Shown: positions 35,217 to 45,559, counted from the first letter of the stretch. The stretch is 64,000 nt of DNA from Bacillus sp. FJAT-14578 (GCF_000504165.1 NZ_AYSE01000005.1:310001-374000), one strand, 5' to 3'. Numbers and translations are program-made. The notes: a model not told the origin generated them from the letters alone.

Positions 35217-36314
35217 ATGAATGAAAAGCGAAAGCAAATTTTAAAGATGGTGGAAGAAGGAAGGCTGTCCGCAGCGGAAGCTTTAACCTTGCTGGAGGCG
35301 TTAGACCACGAGGAAAAGAAAGCGAACGTCAAAACGGAAGAGATGGTACAGGAGCTTTCGACCGTCGTTTCCGGCAGCAAAAAGGGTTCCGGCTATCAGC
35401 AATCAACCGCTCAAAATTCATTTAAAGATAAATTTTTATCGTTTATTGATCAAACGGTCAAAAAGGTAAAAGATTTGGACTTGGATTTTAACTTTGGCCC
35501 GTCTTATGAAGTACGGCATATTTTTCAGCATTCAGCCAGCGTGATCCGGCAGATGGATGTGGATGTGACGAACGGAAGTGTGGAGCTGCTGCCATGGGAG
35601 AACCAAGATGTACGGGTAGAGTGTGAGGCGGTTGTGTATAAAGTGGAAAGCCAAGATGAGGCACGGCAATCTTTCTTGCAGGACGCGGTGTTCGGGATTG
35701 AAAATGGGCAGCTGCGATTTGCGGTTCAAAAAAAGCATTTAAAGGTTAAAACGAAGATGTATGTGCCAGCGGCCATGTATGAGTTTGTGAAAGTCAGGAT
35801 GTTTAACGGCCCTATTACGGCAGAAGGAGTCCATGTTCGAGAGTTAAAGGCGAAAACGGCCAATGGGGGCCTTAAGCTAAAAAATATCCGTGCTGAGGAA
35901 GCGGAACTTGAGACGGCCCATGGCCATATTTCCATTGATGGCTCCCGTATAAGAAAATGTGAAGCAGAAACGATCAACGGATTGATCCGGGTTGATGGGG
36001 TATTTGAAACCGTCGATATTCAAACGTTTAATGGAAGCATCAAATGCTATTTGAAAGATGACAGTACACAAAAGATGTTTTTGAAGACGACAACGGGAAG
36101 CATAGATGTGTACGTGCCGAATACCTTAGCTGTCGATGGAGATTTAAAATCCAATCTCGGGAACTTTACATGCCTGCTTCGGAATCTGGAAATAGTAGAA
36201 GAAAAAAATGAAACGGTACAAAAAGCACTTCGTTTTCAAGCTAATAAGGTGCAGGCGCGAACGTGCAAATTATTTGCCGAGTCTAAAACAAGTTCCATAA
36301 CGATTAAGGAATAG
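35217..36314 (+). CDS. yvlB: YvlB-like DUF4097 protein
   Basis: A 365-residue protein. The N-terminal SHOCT-like helical hairpin (RKQILKMVEEGRLSAAEALTLLEAL) is followed by a charged linker. A DUF4097 parallel beta-helix-like region (about 100-340) shows repeated turn units such as VTNGSVELLPW, MFNGPITAEGV, TANGGLKLKNI, TINGLIRVDGV and TFNGSIKCYL. No signal peptide. RBS GGGGAGG. Second gene of the sigma-W operon; a regulatory or adaptor role in envelope stress is suspected only from context. Confidence 0.9.
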   Translation: MNEKRKQILKMVEEGRLSAAEALTLLEALDHEEKKANVKTEEMVQELSTVVSGSKKGSGYQQSTAQNSFKDKFLSFIDQTVKKVKDLDLDFNFGPSYEVRHIFQHSASVIRQMDVDVTNGSVELLPWENQDVRVECEAVVYKVESQDEARQSFLQDAVFGIENGQLRFAVQKKHLKVKTKMYVPAAMYEFVKVRMFNGPITAEGVHVRELKAKTANGGLKLKNIRAEEAELETAHGHISIDGSRIRKCEAETINGLIRVDGVFETVDIQTFNGSIKCYLKDDSTQKMFLKTTTGSIDVYVPNTLAVDGDLKSNLGNFTCLLRNLEIVEEKNETVQKALRFQANKVQARTCKLFAESKTSSITIKE

Positions 36315-36316
36315 GA

Positions 36317-36520
36317 GTGAAGAAAATGAGAAAACTGCATCGTTCCCGTACGAAACGAAAGCTGGCCGGTGTCATCGGCGGCCTGGCCGATTATACGGGC
36401 TGGGATCCCACACTGCTTCGCATCTTATTCGTTATAGGTGTGATACTGGGATACGGCTCGCTTGCCCTTGTTTACTTGATTTGGGTTTTTGTTGTACCGA
36501 ATGAAGAGGGGTCTTATTAA
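36317..36520 (+). CDS. yvlC: PspC-domain protein (YvlC)
   Basis: A 67-residue PspC-domain protein: RTKRKLAGVIGGLADYTGWDPTLLRILFVI is the signature, with one or two membrane segments after it (GYGSLALVYLIWVFVV). PspC domains act in membrane-stress responses of the phage-shock type. Starts 2 bases after yvlB and ends 2 before yvlD, so the operon is tightly coupled. GAGTGAAGA-type RBS lies in the yvlB end (AGGAGTGAAG). Confidence 0.92.
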   Translation: MKKMRKLHRSRTKRKLAGVIGGLADYTGWDPTLLRILFVIGVILGYGSLALVYLIWVFVVPNEEGSY

Positions 36521-36522
36521 AG

Positions 36523-36885
36523 ATGCTGCATTGGTTCATCAGTATTTTGGTAAACGCGCTTGTTTTAATAGTGGTGGCCGGATACATTGATACTTTCTAT
36601 CTAGAATCGGTGAGTGCGGCCATTCTTGCGAGCATTCTAATATCGGTCCTGAATGTCATCGTGAAGCCCGTTTTGATTTTACTGACATTACCCGTTACGG
36701 TGTTAACGCTCGGACTGTTTTTATTCGTGATCAATGCCATTACGTTAATGATGGCCCAGTCCATTATGGGCGACTCGTTTGTCATTGAAGGGTTCGGGAC
36801 GGCGATGATTGCGGCCATCATCATTTCGTTACTGAATATTCTTATTCAAAAACTCATTATTGAGCGATTGCAGAAGCGCCAATGA
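36523..36885 (+). CDS. yvlD: YvlD-like phage-holin-superfamily-4 membrane protein
   Basis: A 120-residue protein made almost wholly of four membrane helices (FISILVNALVLIVVAGYI, AILASILISVLNVIVKPVLILL, TVLTLGLFLFVINAITLMMA, MIAAIIISLLNILIQKLI). This is the mycobacterial 4-TM/phage-holin superfamily IV type. In B. subtilis yvlD lies at the end of the sigma-W operon and the family is linked to resistance to membrane-active compounds only by induction. A terminator follows. Confidence 0.9.
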   Translation: MLHWFISILVNALVLIVVAGYIDTFYLESVSAAILASILISVLNVIVKPVLILLTLPVTVLTLGLFLFVINAITLMMAQSIMGDSFVIEGFGTAMIAAIIISLLNILIQKLIIERLQKRQ

Positions 36886-36950
36886 AACTTGAAGTCTTTT
36901 CGGATCGATCTATATAATCGCTACATTTTTCTAATGGGATAAATAATGCT

Positions 36951-36988
36951 AAAATAAAGGTGCTGTGTCTGCAGCATCTTTATTTTGT
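36951..36988 (+). terminator. Terminator after yvlD
   Basis: AAAATAAAGGTGCTG pairs with CAGCATCTTTATTTT (one G-T) with a 6-base loop. Confidence 0.82.
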
Positions 36989-37035
36989 ATGGTAAGAAGC
37001 AAGTGTTTAAATAGAAGATAGAGGGAGGAAATAGT

Positions 37036-37974
37036 GTGGCCAACGTTCGAACGAAGGACATTATTGAAAAGTTCAATTTAGAGTTGATCAGTGGTGAAGA
37101 AGGAGTAAACCGGCCGATTACGATCAGTGATCTTTCACGGCCGGGAATCGAAATAGCGGGGTATTTTACATATTATCCAGCGGAGCGTGTACAGCTATTG
37201 GGAAAAACGGAGCTTTCCTTTTTCCAGCAGCTCGATTCTGAAGATAAGAAGATCCGAATGGAACAGCTTTGTACAGATATCACGCCGGCCATTATCGTAT
37301 CACGCGAGATGGAAGTGCCGCCTGAATTGATCGAGGCTTCCGAACGAGAGTCTGTACCGGTATTGCGTTCACACATGAAAACGACTCGTTTATCCAGTCA
37401 TTTGACGAATTATTTAGAAAGCAGACTGGCTCCGACGACAGCCGTACACGGTGTGTTGGTCGATGTGTATGGAATTGGTGTGCTCATTACAGGGAAAAGC
37501 GGCGTAGGGAAAAGTGAAACCGCCCTCGAGTTGGTGAAACGCGGCCACCGCCTCGTGGCAGATGATTGTGTTGAAATTCGCCAGGAAGACCAAGATACAC
37601 TTGTCGGAAATGCACCTGGTTTAATTGAGCACTTGCTTGAAATTCGGGGATTGGGCATCATCAATGTCATGACCTTGTTTGGTGCGGGAGCCGTTCGCAG
37701 TTACAAACGTATTTCCCTTATTATCAACCTGGAGCTTTGGGATCAAAACAAGCAGTATGACCGTCTAGGTTTAGAGGAAGAAAAAATGAAAATCATCGAC
37801 ACCGAAGTGACGAGGCTGACGGTTCCGGTTCGTCCTGGACGAAACTTGGCTGTCATCATTGAAGTGGCTTCGATGAACTTCCGTTTAAAGCGGATGGGCA
37901 TCAATGCGGCGGAGCAGTTTTCGAACCGTTTAACCGATGTGATTGAAGATGTCGACCATCACGACGAGATTTAA
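37036..37974 (+). CDS. hprK: HPr(Ser) kinase/phosphorylase
   Basis: HprK phosphorylates Ser46 of HPr and of Crh in response to fructose-1,6-bisphosphate and reverses this with phosphate, driving CcpA-dependent catabolite control. 312 residues from GTG 37036 (GAGGGAGGAAAT). The N-terminal domain is followed by Walker [11 protein letters not shown] (about 152-161), the HPrK signature [10 protein letters not shown] and [10 protein letters not shown]. Its target Crh is encoded at 55625. lgt follows after 17 bases. Confidence 0.97.
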   Translation: MANVRTKDIIEKFNLELISGEEGVNRPITISDLSRPGIEIAGYFTYYPAERVQLLGKTELSFFQQLDSEDKKIRMEQLCTDITPAIIVSREMEVPPELIEASERESVPVLRSHMKTTRLSSHLTNYLESRLAPTTAVHGVLVDVYGIGVLITGKSGVGKSETALELVKRGHRLVADDCVEIRQEDQDTLVGNAPGLIEHLLEIRGLGIINVMTLFGAGAVRSYKRISLIINLELWDQNKQYDRLGLEEEKMKIIDTEVTRLTVPVRPGRNLAVIIEVASMNFRLKRMGINAAEQFSNRLTDVIEDVDHHDEI

Positions 37975-37991
37975 GGAGAGGAAGTGAAACC

Positions 37992-38801
37992 GTGCTGGGG
38001 AACATTCAACCGCTTGACCGTGTATTCTTGCAGATAGGACCCGTTTCGATTTATTGGTATGGAGTCATTATCGGTACAGGGGTGCTGCTTGCTTTGTATA
38101 TTGCTACACGGGAAGCAGAGCGCCGCGGTCTTTCGAAGGAACTATTTGTAGATCTTGTATTATTTGCGGTACCGATTGCCATTATCTGTGCCCGGATTTA
38201 TTATGTCGTATTCAAATGGGATTATTATTCGCAGCATCTCAATGAAATTCCGCAAATTTGGCAAGGGGGAATTGCCATTCACGGCGGATTGTTGGGAGCC
38301 GTCGCAACAGGTCTCGTGTTTGCGAAAGTGAAGGGCGTCTCGTTTTGGAAGCTTGCCGATATTGCCGCACCAAGCATTATTCTCGGGCAGGCGATCGGAC
38401 GCTGGGGAAACTTCATGAATCAAGAAGCGCACGGCGGGCCTGTGACAAGAGAGTTTTTGGAAGGCCTGCATTTACCTGAGTTTATCATCAATCAAATGTA
38501 TATTAACGGTACGTACTATCATCCGACCTTTTTATACGAGTCTCTTTGGAACCTCGCGGGATTTGCGTTGTTGATCGCTCTAAGGCGGGTCAACTTGCGC
38601 CGGGGAGAGATGTTCTTGACGTATATGATTTGGTATTCAATCGGCCGTTTCTTTGTCGAAGGGATGAGAACGGACAGCTTGATGCTGACGGAAATGCTGC
38701 GCATTGCGCAAGTGATTTCGCTGTTCTTTATTGCGTTGGCCGTTGTCTTGCTGGTTGTCCGCCGGATGAAAGGCTGGAGCAAGGAGCGATATTTAGAGTA
38801 G
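37992..38801 (+). CDS. lgt: Prolipoprotein diacylglyceryl transferase
   Basis: Lgt moves diacylglycerol from phosphatidylglycerol to the lipobox Cys of prolipoproteins such as CccB. 269 residues from GTG 37992, with about seven membrane helices. The signatures HGGLLGAV and [13 protein letters not shown] and the YWYGVI N-terminal motif are present. It sits between hprK and a decayed yvoD, as in the B. subtilis hprK-lgt-yvoD-ppaX-yvoF operon. Confidence 0.97.
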   Translation: MLGNIQPLDRVFLQIGPVSIYWYGVIIGTGVLLALYIATREAERRGLSKELFVDLVLFAVPIAIICARIYYVVFKWDYYSQHLNEIPQIWQGGIAIHGGLLGAVATGLVFAKVKGVSFWKLADIAAPSIILGQAIGRWGNFMNQEAHGGPVTREFLEGLHLPEFIINQMYINGTYYHPTFLYESLWNLAGFALLIALRRVNLRRGEMFLTYMIWYSIGRFFVEGMRTDSLMLTEMLRIAQVISLFFIALAVVLLVVRRMKGWSKERYLE

Positions 38802-38823
38802 AAAAGGGGGGAGAGGCATTTGG

Positions 38824-39140
38824 TTGGCGATCGCCTCAGCCTTTGTCATTAACTTAGTGTGGCATGAAAGAAAATACGTCGATGACATTAGCGACGGGAT
38901 TGGTCATCGGGCTTGCGTACGGAGCGGGAATGATGATTCAGGCAGTGAAAGAAGGTGGGGTGAAGGATGCGACATTAGCCTTCATCTTTTTGGTTGCCTG
39001 TCATGCAGTGGTAGAAGATGCGCTCATTTTCATACCATTAGGAATCAACGTGCTTCCGCTCTTGCTCATTCGATTGTGTGTAGCGGAGCGGTCCTGTTGT
39101 GTTGACTATTACAGTCGCAGTCATCTGAAAACGAACTGAA
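38824..39140 (+). pseudogene. yvoD: Decayed yvoD (nucleoside-recognition-domain membrane protein)
   Basis: B. subtilis YvoD has about 310 residues. Here only scraps remain: a first frame starting near 38824 reads AIASAFVINLVWH, matching the middle of the family, then a second frame from 38864 reads LATGLVIGLAYGAGMMIQAVKEGGV and HAVVEDALIFIPLGINVLPLLLIRL, matching the C-terminus. At about 39080 the frame shifts again (TITVAVI). The N-terminal 140 or so residues are deleted. An RBS (GGGGGGAGAGG) survives. Confidence 0.85.
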
Positions 39141-39165
39141 ATTGTAAAAAGAAAGGAAGCAGCAT

Positions 39166-39813
39166 ATGAACATTAATACCATTCTTTTTGATTTAGACGG
39201 AACCCTCATCGATACAAATGAATTAATCATTTCTTCCTTCTTACATACATTGAATACATTTTATCCCGGCCGATATCAACGTGAAGATGTTCTCCCGTTT
39301 ATGGGACCGACGTTGCATGAAACATTTTCGGGAATCGATCAAGAGCGGGTTCAAGAGCTGATTGATACGTATCGCGAATATAACATTTCAAACCATGATT
39401 TATTAGTGAAGGAGTTTGAAGGTGTGTTCGAAACGGTCCAGTGGTTGAAGCAAGAAGGATATAAACTCGGAATCGTCACGACTAAGATGAGCAATGTTGT
39501 CATGATGGGCTTGAAGCTGACCAAATTGGACCAGTTCTTTGATGTGATTGTGGCCATTGACCATGTCACAAACCCCAAACCTCATCCAGAGCCAATTGAA
39601 AAGGCACTTCAACAATTGGATGCGAAGCCGGAAGAAGCATTGATGGTCGGTGATAATCATCATGATATTGTAGGCGGGAAAAATGCCGGAACGAAGACGG
39701 CAGGAGTGGCGTGGAGCGCAAAAGGGCGCGAGCATCTCGCCAAATACGAACCGGATTTCATGCTGGAAAAGATGAGTGATTTAAGGGACATTCTTGGAGG
39801 GAGCCGCGTGTGA
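39166..39813 (+). CDS. ppaX: Pyrophosphatase PpaX
   Basis: A 215-residue haloacid-dehalogenase family enzyme. Motif [12 protein letters not shown], motif II TTKMSN, motif III K in NPKPHPEP and motif [21 protein letters not shown] are in place. PpaX hydrolyses the pyrophosphate made when HprK dephosphorylates HPr(Ser-P), which explains its place in the hprK operon. RBS AAAGGAAGC. It overlaps yvoF by 4 bases. Confidence 0.96.
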   Translation: MNINTILFDLDGTLIDTNELIISSFLHTLNTFYPGRYQREDVLPFMGPTLHETFSGIDQERVQELIDTYREYNISNHDLLVKEFEGVFETVQWLKQEGYKLGIVTTKMSNVVMMGLKLTKLDQFFDVIVAIDHVTNPKPHPEPIEKALQQLDAKPEEALMVGDNHHDIVGGKNAGTKTAGVAWSAKGREHLAKYEPDFMLEKMSDLRDILGGSRV

Positions 39814-40340
39814 GAAGAACGACACGCCATCCGGTAGAAGGGGCCAACTCGCTTTGGCATGTCTACAAGACCGTTCCTTTTTGGAAAGTCGTCAAAAACT
39901 TTGTGGTCATTCAACTGGCGCGCTACACCCCTTTTCTTTCATTGAAAAACTGGATGTACCGCACTTTTTTGCGCATGAAGATAGGGCCGGAGACATCCTT
40001 TGCACTGATGGTAATGCTTGACGTCATGTTTCCTGAAAACATCCAAGTCGGACGCAACACCGTCATCGGTTACAATACGACGATCTTGGCCCACGAATAC
40101 CTGATCAAAGAGTATCGGCTGGGCGAGGTCATCATCGGCGATGAAGTGATGATTGGAGCCAATACGACGATTTTGCCGGGTGTGATCATTGGGGATGGAG
40201 CCATCGTATCAGCGGGCACACTCGTCCATAAAGATGTCCCGGCCGGAGCCTTTGTCGGCGGAAATCCGATGCGGGTCATTTACACGAAAGAGCAGATGGA
40301 AGAAAGGGCGGCTCAAGATTTGCTGTCCCACCGGCTTTAA
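39810..40340 (+). CDS. yvoF: Hexapeptide-repeat acetyltransferase-like protein YvoF
   Basis: A 176-residue left-handed beta-helix protein (LbH transferase). The N-terminus ([21 protein letters not shown]) is specific to YvoF; hexapeptide repeats run from [15 protein letters not shown] through [21 protein letters not shown] to [11 protein letters not shown]. Acetyl acceptor unknown. GTG start overlapping the ppaX stop (GTGTGA) with GGAGGGAG upstream, so the two are coupled. Confidence 0.93.
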   Translation: MRRTTRHPVEGANSLWHVYKTVPFWKVVKNFVVIQLARYTPFLSLKNWMYRTFLRMKIGPETSFALMVMLDVMFPENIQVGRNTVIGYNTTILAHEYLIKEYRLGEVIIGDEVMIGANTTILPGVIIGDGAIVSAGTLVHKDVPAGAFVGGNPMRVIYTKEQMEERAAQDLLSHRL

Positions 40341-40416
40341 TAAAGGAAACTTCCATAAATGGGGGTTTTCCTGCCCGTTAATGCGGGATAAATAGATTTT
40401 GCTATTGAGAAATGGA

Positions 40417-40467
40417 TCTTTCACGAAAGTTTGGTGTATGAGCAAACTTTCGTGAAAGGTTTTTTTA
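40417..40467 (+). terminator. Terminator of the hprK-yvoF operon
   Basis: TCTTTCACGAAAGTTT pairs with AAACTTTCGTGAAAGG and a T-run follows. Confidence 0.9.
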
Positions 40468-40615
40468 TATAACTTTACCTCTGAATTTCAATCGCTCTTT
40501 TTATTTTTTTGATATACTGATTCCCTTTCATTTTAATATGGTGAATAATCTGAAAAGTATTATTATATAAAGATTTAGAAAATTTCCTAAGAGGGATTTT
40601 GGATCAATCACCTAT

Positions 40616-40661
40616 AAATAATTTGGATATGGATAGCTTTTCATTCATATCCAAATTATTT
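40616..40661. repeat. Perfect 16-bp inverted repeat upstream of brnQ
   Basis: AAATAATTTGGATATG (40616-40631) and complement at 40646-40661 with a 14-base loop. No T-run. Its stem partly resembles that of the 34721-34770 hairpin (GGATAT core). Confidence 0.88.
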
Positions 40662-40745
40662 GTGAGGAATTTTTTATTATTCTGTAGATTTAAAAAAAGG
40701 GAGTTGTTATAATTCAATTTAATGAATTTGAAAGGAAGATTCCTA

Positions 40746-42080
40746 ATGAAGCGCTTTAGCCAAAAAGAATTAGTTTTTATTAGTTTTATGCTATTTTCGA
40801 TGTTTTTCGGTGCAGGGAATTTAATTTTCCCCGCCTTTTTAGGCCGCTCTGCCGGTGAAGATATTTGGTTGGCTTTGACCGGGTTTATCATCTCGGCTGT
40901 TGGGTTGCCAATATTAGGGGTAATGGCCGTTGCCAAAATCGGCAATTTCTCTACGTTAACGAATCGGGTTCATCCACTGTTCGCATTGATTTTTCCATTT
41001 CTTATTTATGTATCGATCGGACCTGGATTAGCCATACCGCGTGCGGGTACAATCGCTTATGAGATGGGCATGAAACCGTTCGTGCCGCAAAGTTTAGCGG
41101 ATCAACCTTTCATGCTTATGCTGTACACGGTTGTTTTCTTTAGTATCGTGCTATGGTTCAGTTTGTCTCCATCCAAGCTTGTCGACCGATTTGGCAAGCT
41201 GTTGACACCGATTCTTTTATGTATGATTTTCATCATTTTTGTAAAAAGCCTTTTGACTCCGATGGGATCGTTTGGGGATACAGCGGAAGTTTATCAGGAC
41301 AGTCCGTTATTGAAGGGCTTTTTGGATGGGTATTTAACGATGGATGCATTAGCCTCGCTTGTATTTGGAATCGTGGTAGCCAATACCATTCGTGCCAAAG
41401 GGGTAGAAGACCCAAAGAGCATTTCGAAATATATGATGATTGCCGGATTGGGAGCAGGAACGTTACTTGCCGTCATTTATAGTATCCTTGGTTATCTTGG
41501 AGCTTCGAGTGCAGTTCTTGGCCAAGCCGATAATGGAGCGCAAGTGTTAACGGCCGTCATGAATCAATTGTTCGGCCAAGGCGGGACGGTCATGTTAGGC
41601 GCGTTGTTCACGCTTGCTTGTTTATGTGTATCGATTGGCCTTGTTATCTCGTGCAGCCAATATTTTTCAGGGATTTTACCGTTTTTATCCTATAAAAAGT
41701 GGGCGATTGTGCTTGCGGTATTAAGTGCATTTGTAGCGAACATGGGATTGACCCAAATTTTGGCTGTTTCTGTGCCGATTCTTGGAGCGATTTATCCAAT
41801 GGCCGTTGTCCTTATTATTCTTGGTCTGTTTGACCACTATGTGAAAAAAGCGCAGGTCGTTTATTTTACGACGATTTTGCTAACGGGTATATTTAGTTTG
41901 GCGGAGACGATCAATGTCACCTTTTTATCCGGTACTCTAGATGCGATTTTAGGAAAATTTCCGCTTTATGCTGAAGGTGTGGGCTGGATCGTTCCAGCGA
42001 TTCTTGGAGCGGCAGCGGGCGTGCTGTACAGCAAGATGAAGGGGAATAAAACACCAGCGGATCAAGAAAAAGCAGCATAG
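40746..42080 (+). CDS. brnQ: Branched-chain amino acid transporter BrnQ
   Basis: A sodium- or proton-coupled importer of Leu/Ile/Val of the LIVCS family. ATG 40746 behind GAAAGGAAG gives 444 residues; ATG 40722 is too far from an RBS. Twelve or so membrane segments are visible; the N-terminal MLFSMFFGAGNLIFPAFLG motif is diagnostic. It stands alone, flanked by hairpin repeats. Confidence 0.95.
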   Translation: MKRFSQKELVFISFMLFSMFFGAGNLIFPAFLGRSAGEDIWLALTGFIISAVGLPILGVMAVAKIGNFSTLTNRVHPLFALIFPFLIYVSIGPGLAIPRAGTIAYEMGMKPFVPQSLADQPFMLMLYTVVFFSIVLWFSLSPSKLVDRFGKLLTPILLCMIFIIFVKSLLTPMGSFGDTAEVYQDSPLLKGFLDGYLTMDALASLVFGIVVANTIRAKGVEDPKSISKYMMIAGLGAGTLLAVIYSILGYLGASSAVLGQADNGAQVLTAVMNQLFGQGGTVMLGALFTLACLCVSIGLVISCSQYFSGILPFLSYKKWAIVLAVLSAFVANMGLTQILAVSVPILGAIYPMAVVLIILGLFDHYVKKAQVVYFTTILLTGIFSLAETINVTFLSGTLDAILGKFPLYAEGVGWIVPAILGAAAGVLYSKMKGNKTPADQEKAA

Positions 42081-42093
42081 AAGATATGTTTAA

Positions 42094-42139
42094 GAGGATG
42101 ACCGGAAAGGGCAAAACACGGCCCTTTCCGGTCATCCTC
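42094..42139. repeat. Perfect 19-bp inverted repeat after brnQ
   Basis: GAGGATGACCGGAAAGGGC (42094-42112), 8-base loop, and exact complement at 42121-42139. It abuts the family D module and has no T-run. Confidence 0.92.
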
Positions 42140-42240
42140 CTGAAAGGCCCCGTCATGAAACCCCTGTAAAATCAAGGGATTATGTGACGGGGCCTTTCAA
42201 TAAGAGTCAGTTTTTGTGATTTATTAGAGGCTTATGGGAA
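42140..42240 (+). repeat. Family D conserved module, copy 2
   Basis: TGAAAGGCCCCGTCATGAAA ... TGTGACGGGGCCTTTCA forms a long hairpin, followed by AAGAGTCAGTTTTTGTGATTTATTAGAGGCTTATGGG. About 85-90 percent like 58081-58180 and related to 2507-2602 in reverse. The T-rich tail after the stem suggests it could terminate transcription. Confidence 0.85.
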
Positions 42241-42318
42241 AGTCTCTTTTTTTCATATAAAAGAGGTAAAGAAGTAAAAAATAGTGAATACGTAATGATA
42301 TGAATTGCATGTTAATGG

Positions 42319-42347
42319 TTGACGGCATCTGGCAACCGTTGTAAACT
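42319..42347 (+). promoter_or_regulatory. Sigma-A-type promoter of the his operon
   Basis: TTGACG (42319-42324) and TAAACT (42342-42347) with a 17-base spacer, 70 bases before hisZ. No T-box-like or attenuator structure is evident between it and hisZ. Confidence 0.7.
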
Positions 42348-42417
42348 ACAAATAACTTTAATTTATTATCTCGTTAATACATTAGCAAACTAAAGTATTT
42401 GAAAAGGACGTGTCTTG

Positions 42418-43602
42418 GTGGCAAAATTATTTATGTTCGAAAAACCATTAGGTATGCGTGATACCTTACCTGTTTTATTTGAGAGAAAAAAACAAGCCCG
42501 TGAAAAGCTGGCAGCAGAGATTAGCGAGTGGGGCTATCAATATATGGCTACTCCTACCCTTGAATATTATGAAACAATCGGGAACACATCCGCGATTTTG
42601 GATCAACAATTATTTAAATTATTAGATAAGGAAGGGCACACATTAGTGTTGCGCCCTGATATGACAAGTCCGATTGCACGTGTGGCGGCTTCCAAGCTGT
42701 TGAATCGCATTCCTCTTCGCTTGGCATATGAAGCGAATGTCTTTCGCGCACAGCAAAATGAAGGAGGGCGTCCGGCGGAGTTTGAACAAGTGGGCGTTGA
42801 GTTAATCGGAGACGGAACCATCAGCGGCGATGCCGAAGTGATTGCCTTAATGATTCACGCGTTAAAACGTGCTGGATTATCTTCCTTTAAAGTGGCCATT
42901 GGCCATATCGGATATGTGAATGCATTATTTTTAGAAATTGTCGGAAATGAAGAAAGAGCGGATATTCTTCGCCGTTTTCTTTATGAGAAGGATTATGTGG
43001 GTTACCGCAATCATGTGAATAAATTGGGGTTATCATCTATCGATAAACAGCGCTTATTACAATTATTGAGTCTCAGAGGAAATGAGACGAAAATCATGGA
43101 AGCCATCGATTTAGTGGAAAACGAAGCGGGCCGGGAAGCGGCGCGTGAATTGCAGCAGCTATGGGCGATTCTTGAGTCATACGGCGTTACGAATGAAATT
43201 AAAGTAGACTTCAATTTAGTAAGTCATATGAGTTATTACACTGGTATCCTGTTTGAGGTGTTTGCGGAAAATGTCGGGTTTCATATCGGTAATGGTGGAC
43301 GCTATGACCAATTGCTTGAAAAGTTTGAGAACACGACACCTGCAACAGGGTTTGGCATTCAATTGGATCGCCTAATTGAAGCCCTGAACGGAAAAGGCTA
43401 TGAACCTCAAGTTGCCTCTTGCATTTTATTCAGTCAAGAGCGGTTGCAAGAAGCGCTGCAGTTAGCGAAGCAAAAAAGAGGTGCAGGCGAGCGGGTCGTT
43501 CTTCAAGATGTAGCGGGTGTGCAAAACATTGATAGCTTTACAAGCACTTTTGCGGATGTTCTCTATTTAATCGGGAAAGCAAAGAAGGAGGGAGAAGAAT
43601 GA
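42418..43602 (+). CDS. hisZ: ATP phosphoribosyltransferase regulatory subunit HisZ
   Basis: A histidyl-tRNA synthetase paralogue without synthetase activity that activates short-form HisG. 394 residues from GTG 42418 (GGACG upstream; TTG 42415 also possible). Class II-like motifs remain: [23 protein letters not shown], and [11 protein letters not shown]. It opens the his operon and overlaps hisG by 4 bases, fitting an obligate complex. Confidence 0.95.
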   Translation: MAKLFMFEKPLGMRDTLPVLFERKKQAREKLAAEISEWGYQYMATPTLEYYETIGNTSAILDQQLFKLLDKEGHTLVLRPDMTSPIARVAASKLLNRIPLRLAYEANVFRAQQNEGGRPAEFEQVGVELIGDGTISGDAEVIALMIHALKRAGLSSFKVAIGHIGYVNALFLEIVGNEERADILRRFLYEKDYVGYRNHVNKLGLSSIDKQRLLQLLSLRGNETKIMEAIDLVENEAGREAARELQQLWAILESYGVTNEIKVDFNLVSHMSYYTGILFEVFAENVGFHIGNGGRYDQLLEKFENTTPATGFGIQLDRLIEALNGKGYEPQVASCILFSQERLQEALQLAKQKRGAGERVVLQDVAGVQNIDSFTSTFADVLYLIGKAKKEGEE

Positions 43603-44228
43603 GTCAAGTAACGATTGCGATGCCAAAAGGCCGTATTTTTGAAGAAGCGGCAGATTTATTGCGAAAAGCGGGATTTCAGCTTCCTCCAGAGTTTGATGAT
43701 TCTCGCAAACTTATCATTGATGTACCGGAAGAAAACATGCGCTTTATTTTAGCGAAGCCCATGGACGTGACGACATATGTCGAGCATGGGGTGGCAGACC
43801 TTGGAATTGCCGGAAAAGACGTATTATTGGAAGAAGAGCGCGATGTGTATGAATTATTGGATTTAAACATTAGTAAATGCCATTTGGCAGTAGCGGGACT
43901 TCCTGAAACGGCCCCTTCTGATGTGGCGCCTAAAATCGCAACGAAGTATCCGACGATTGCTTCTACTTATTTCCGCGAACAGGGAGAGCAAGTGGAAATT
44001 ATCAAACTGAATGGATCAATTGAGCTTGCGCCGATGATCGGGTTGGCGGAACGAATCGTAGATATTGTATCAACGGGCCGAACATTAAAGGAAAATGGCT
44101 TAATGGAACTGGAGCGTATTACGGACATTACATCCCGTTTAATTGTCAATCCCGTGAGCTATCGTTTAAAGGATGAGCGCATCGATGAGATTGTTCAACG
44201 TTTAACAACGGTTGTAGAACAAGCATAA
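43599..44228 (+). CDS. hisG: ATP phosphoribosyltransferase catalytic subunit, short form
   Basis: First step of histidine synthesis: ATP + PRPP to phosphoribosyl-ATP. 209 residues, the short form lacking the C-terminal regulatory domain and so needing His[17 protein letters not shown] start, [18 protein letters not shown], and the PRPP loop region [14 protein letters not shown] are seen. RBS AAGGAGGGAG within the hisZ end. Confidence 0.97.
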   Translation: MSQVTIAMPKGRIFEEAADLLRKAGFQLPPEFDDSRKLIIDVPEENMRFILAKPMDVTTYVEHGVADLGIAGKDVLLEEERDVYELLDLNISKCHLAVAGLPETAPSDVAPKIATKYPTIASTYFREQGEQVEIIKLNGSIELAPMIGLAERIVDIVSTGRTLKENGLMELERITDITSRLIVNPVSYRLKDERIDEIVQRLTTVVEQA

Positions 44229-44242
44229 AGAGGGGTGAGCGT

Positions 44243-45508
44243 ATGAACATTCAGCGTATAACAAAAGAAGTGAGTCTAAAACGTACCATTGATCAAGGGA
44301 CGGAAGAGCAGCGTCAGGCCGTTCTATCCATTATCGATTCTGTAAGGAAACAAGGAGATGCCGCGTTAAGGAGCTATACGGAAGCCTTTGATGGTGTGTC
44401 GTTATCTTCTTTCCTTGTTAGTGAAGAGGAAAAAAAGGCAGCCTATGAACAAGTCAGCGAAGACATGATTAACATTATCAAGGAGGCAGCGGTCAATATT
44501 CGTGACTATCATGAGCGAATGATCCAGCAGTCGTGGATGGTGACAAAAGAGGACGGTACCATTCTTGGTCAAAAAGTGACTGCGTTGGATGCGGTCGGGG
44601 TGTACGTACCGGGCGGAACTGCCGCTTATCCTTCTTCCGTGCTGATGAATGTCGTTCCGGCCCAAGTGGCGGGAGTGAAACGTATTGTCATGGTATCACC
44701 GCCGCAAAAAGACGGGACGCTTCCTGCGGGCGTTTTAGTGGCAGCAAATGAGCTTGGTGTAGAAGAGATTTACAAGGTCGGTGGAGCGCAGGCGATTGCA
44801 GCACTTGCCTATGGAACGGAGACCATTAAAAGTGTCGATAAAATTGTGGGACCAGGGAACATTTATGTGGCTCTTGCCAAGCGTGAGGTGTTCGGGCTGG
44901 TAGACATCGACTCCATTGCGGGCCCGAGTGAAATTGTCGTCTTAGCGGATGAAACCGCCCTTGCGGCGGAGGTAGCCGCAGACTTATTATCACAGGCGGA
45001 ACATGATAAAAGAGCATCAAGTGTACTTGTGACGACATCGATGGCATTGGCGGAGGAAGTGGCCGAAGAAGTGAAAAAGCAGCTTGAAACGCTGCCGCGA
45101 AAAGAAATTGCCGGAGCATCCATTGATGATCATGGAGCGATTTATGTGGCTGAAACGATGGAGCAGGCCGTTCAAGCCGTGAATGATCTTGCGCCAGAGC
45201 ACTTGGAAGTCATGACCGAACAGCCGATGAACTTATTAGGTTCCATCCGCCATGCGGGAGCCATTTTCCTAGGGCGATACAGTTCAGAGCCGGTCGGTGA
45301 TTATTTTGCCGGTCCAAACCACGTGCTTCCGACAAACGGGACAGCGAAATTCTCCAGTGCGCTGTCGGTCGATGCTTTTGTCAAAAAATCGAGCATTATT
45401 TCATATAGCGAGCAGGCGCTAGAACAGAATCATTCCAAAATTGCTGCTTTTGCAAGGCTGGAAGGGCTTGAAGCGCATGCCCGTGCGGTAGAATCAAGAT
45501 TTAAATGA
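44243..45508 (+). CDS. hisD: Histidinol dehydrogenase
   Basis: Zn-dependent enzyme oxidising L-histidinol to L-histidine with 2 NAD+, the last two steps. 421 residues. Signatures: [59 protein letters not shown], and [27 protein letters not shown]. 51 bases separate it from hisB. Confidence 0.98.
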   Translation: MNIQRITKEVSLKRTIDQGTEEQRQAVLSIIDSVRKQGDAALRSYTEAFDGVSLSSFLVSEEEKKAAYEQVSEDMINIIKEAAVNIRDYHERMIQQSWMVTKEDGTILGQKVTALDAVGVYVPGGTAAYPSSVLMNVVPAQVAGVKRIVMVSPPQKDGTLPAGVLVAANELGVEEIYKVGGAQAIAALAYGTETIKSVDKIVGPGNIYVALAKREVFGLVDIDSIAGPSEIVVLADETALAAEVAADLLSQAEHDKRASSVLVTTSMALAEEVAEEVKKQLETLPRKEIAGASIDDHGAIYVAETMEQAVQAVNDLAPEHLEVMTEQPMNLLGSIRHAGAIFLGRYSSEPVGDYFAGPNHVLPTNGTAKFSSALSVDAFVKKSSIISYSEQALEQNHSKIAAFARLEGLEAHARAVESRFK

Positions 45509-45559
45509 AAGATGAACAAACAACATCATGTTCTGTAGAGCGGAAGGGGTTTAATTGAC

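Larger units (their letters stand above)
40341..40745. other. Gene-free region between yvoF and brnQ
   Basis: It contains a terminator (40417-40467), then AT-rich DNA and the hairpin at 40616-40661. RBS of brnQ lies at the right edge. I see no T-box or other known riboswitch. Confidence 0.5.
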
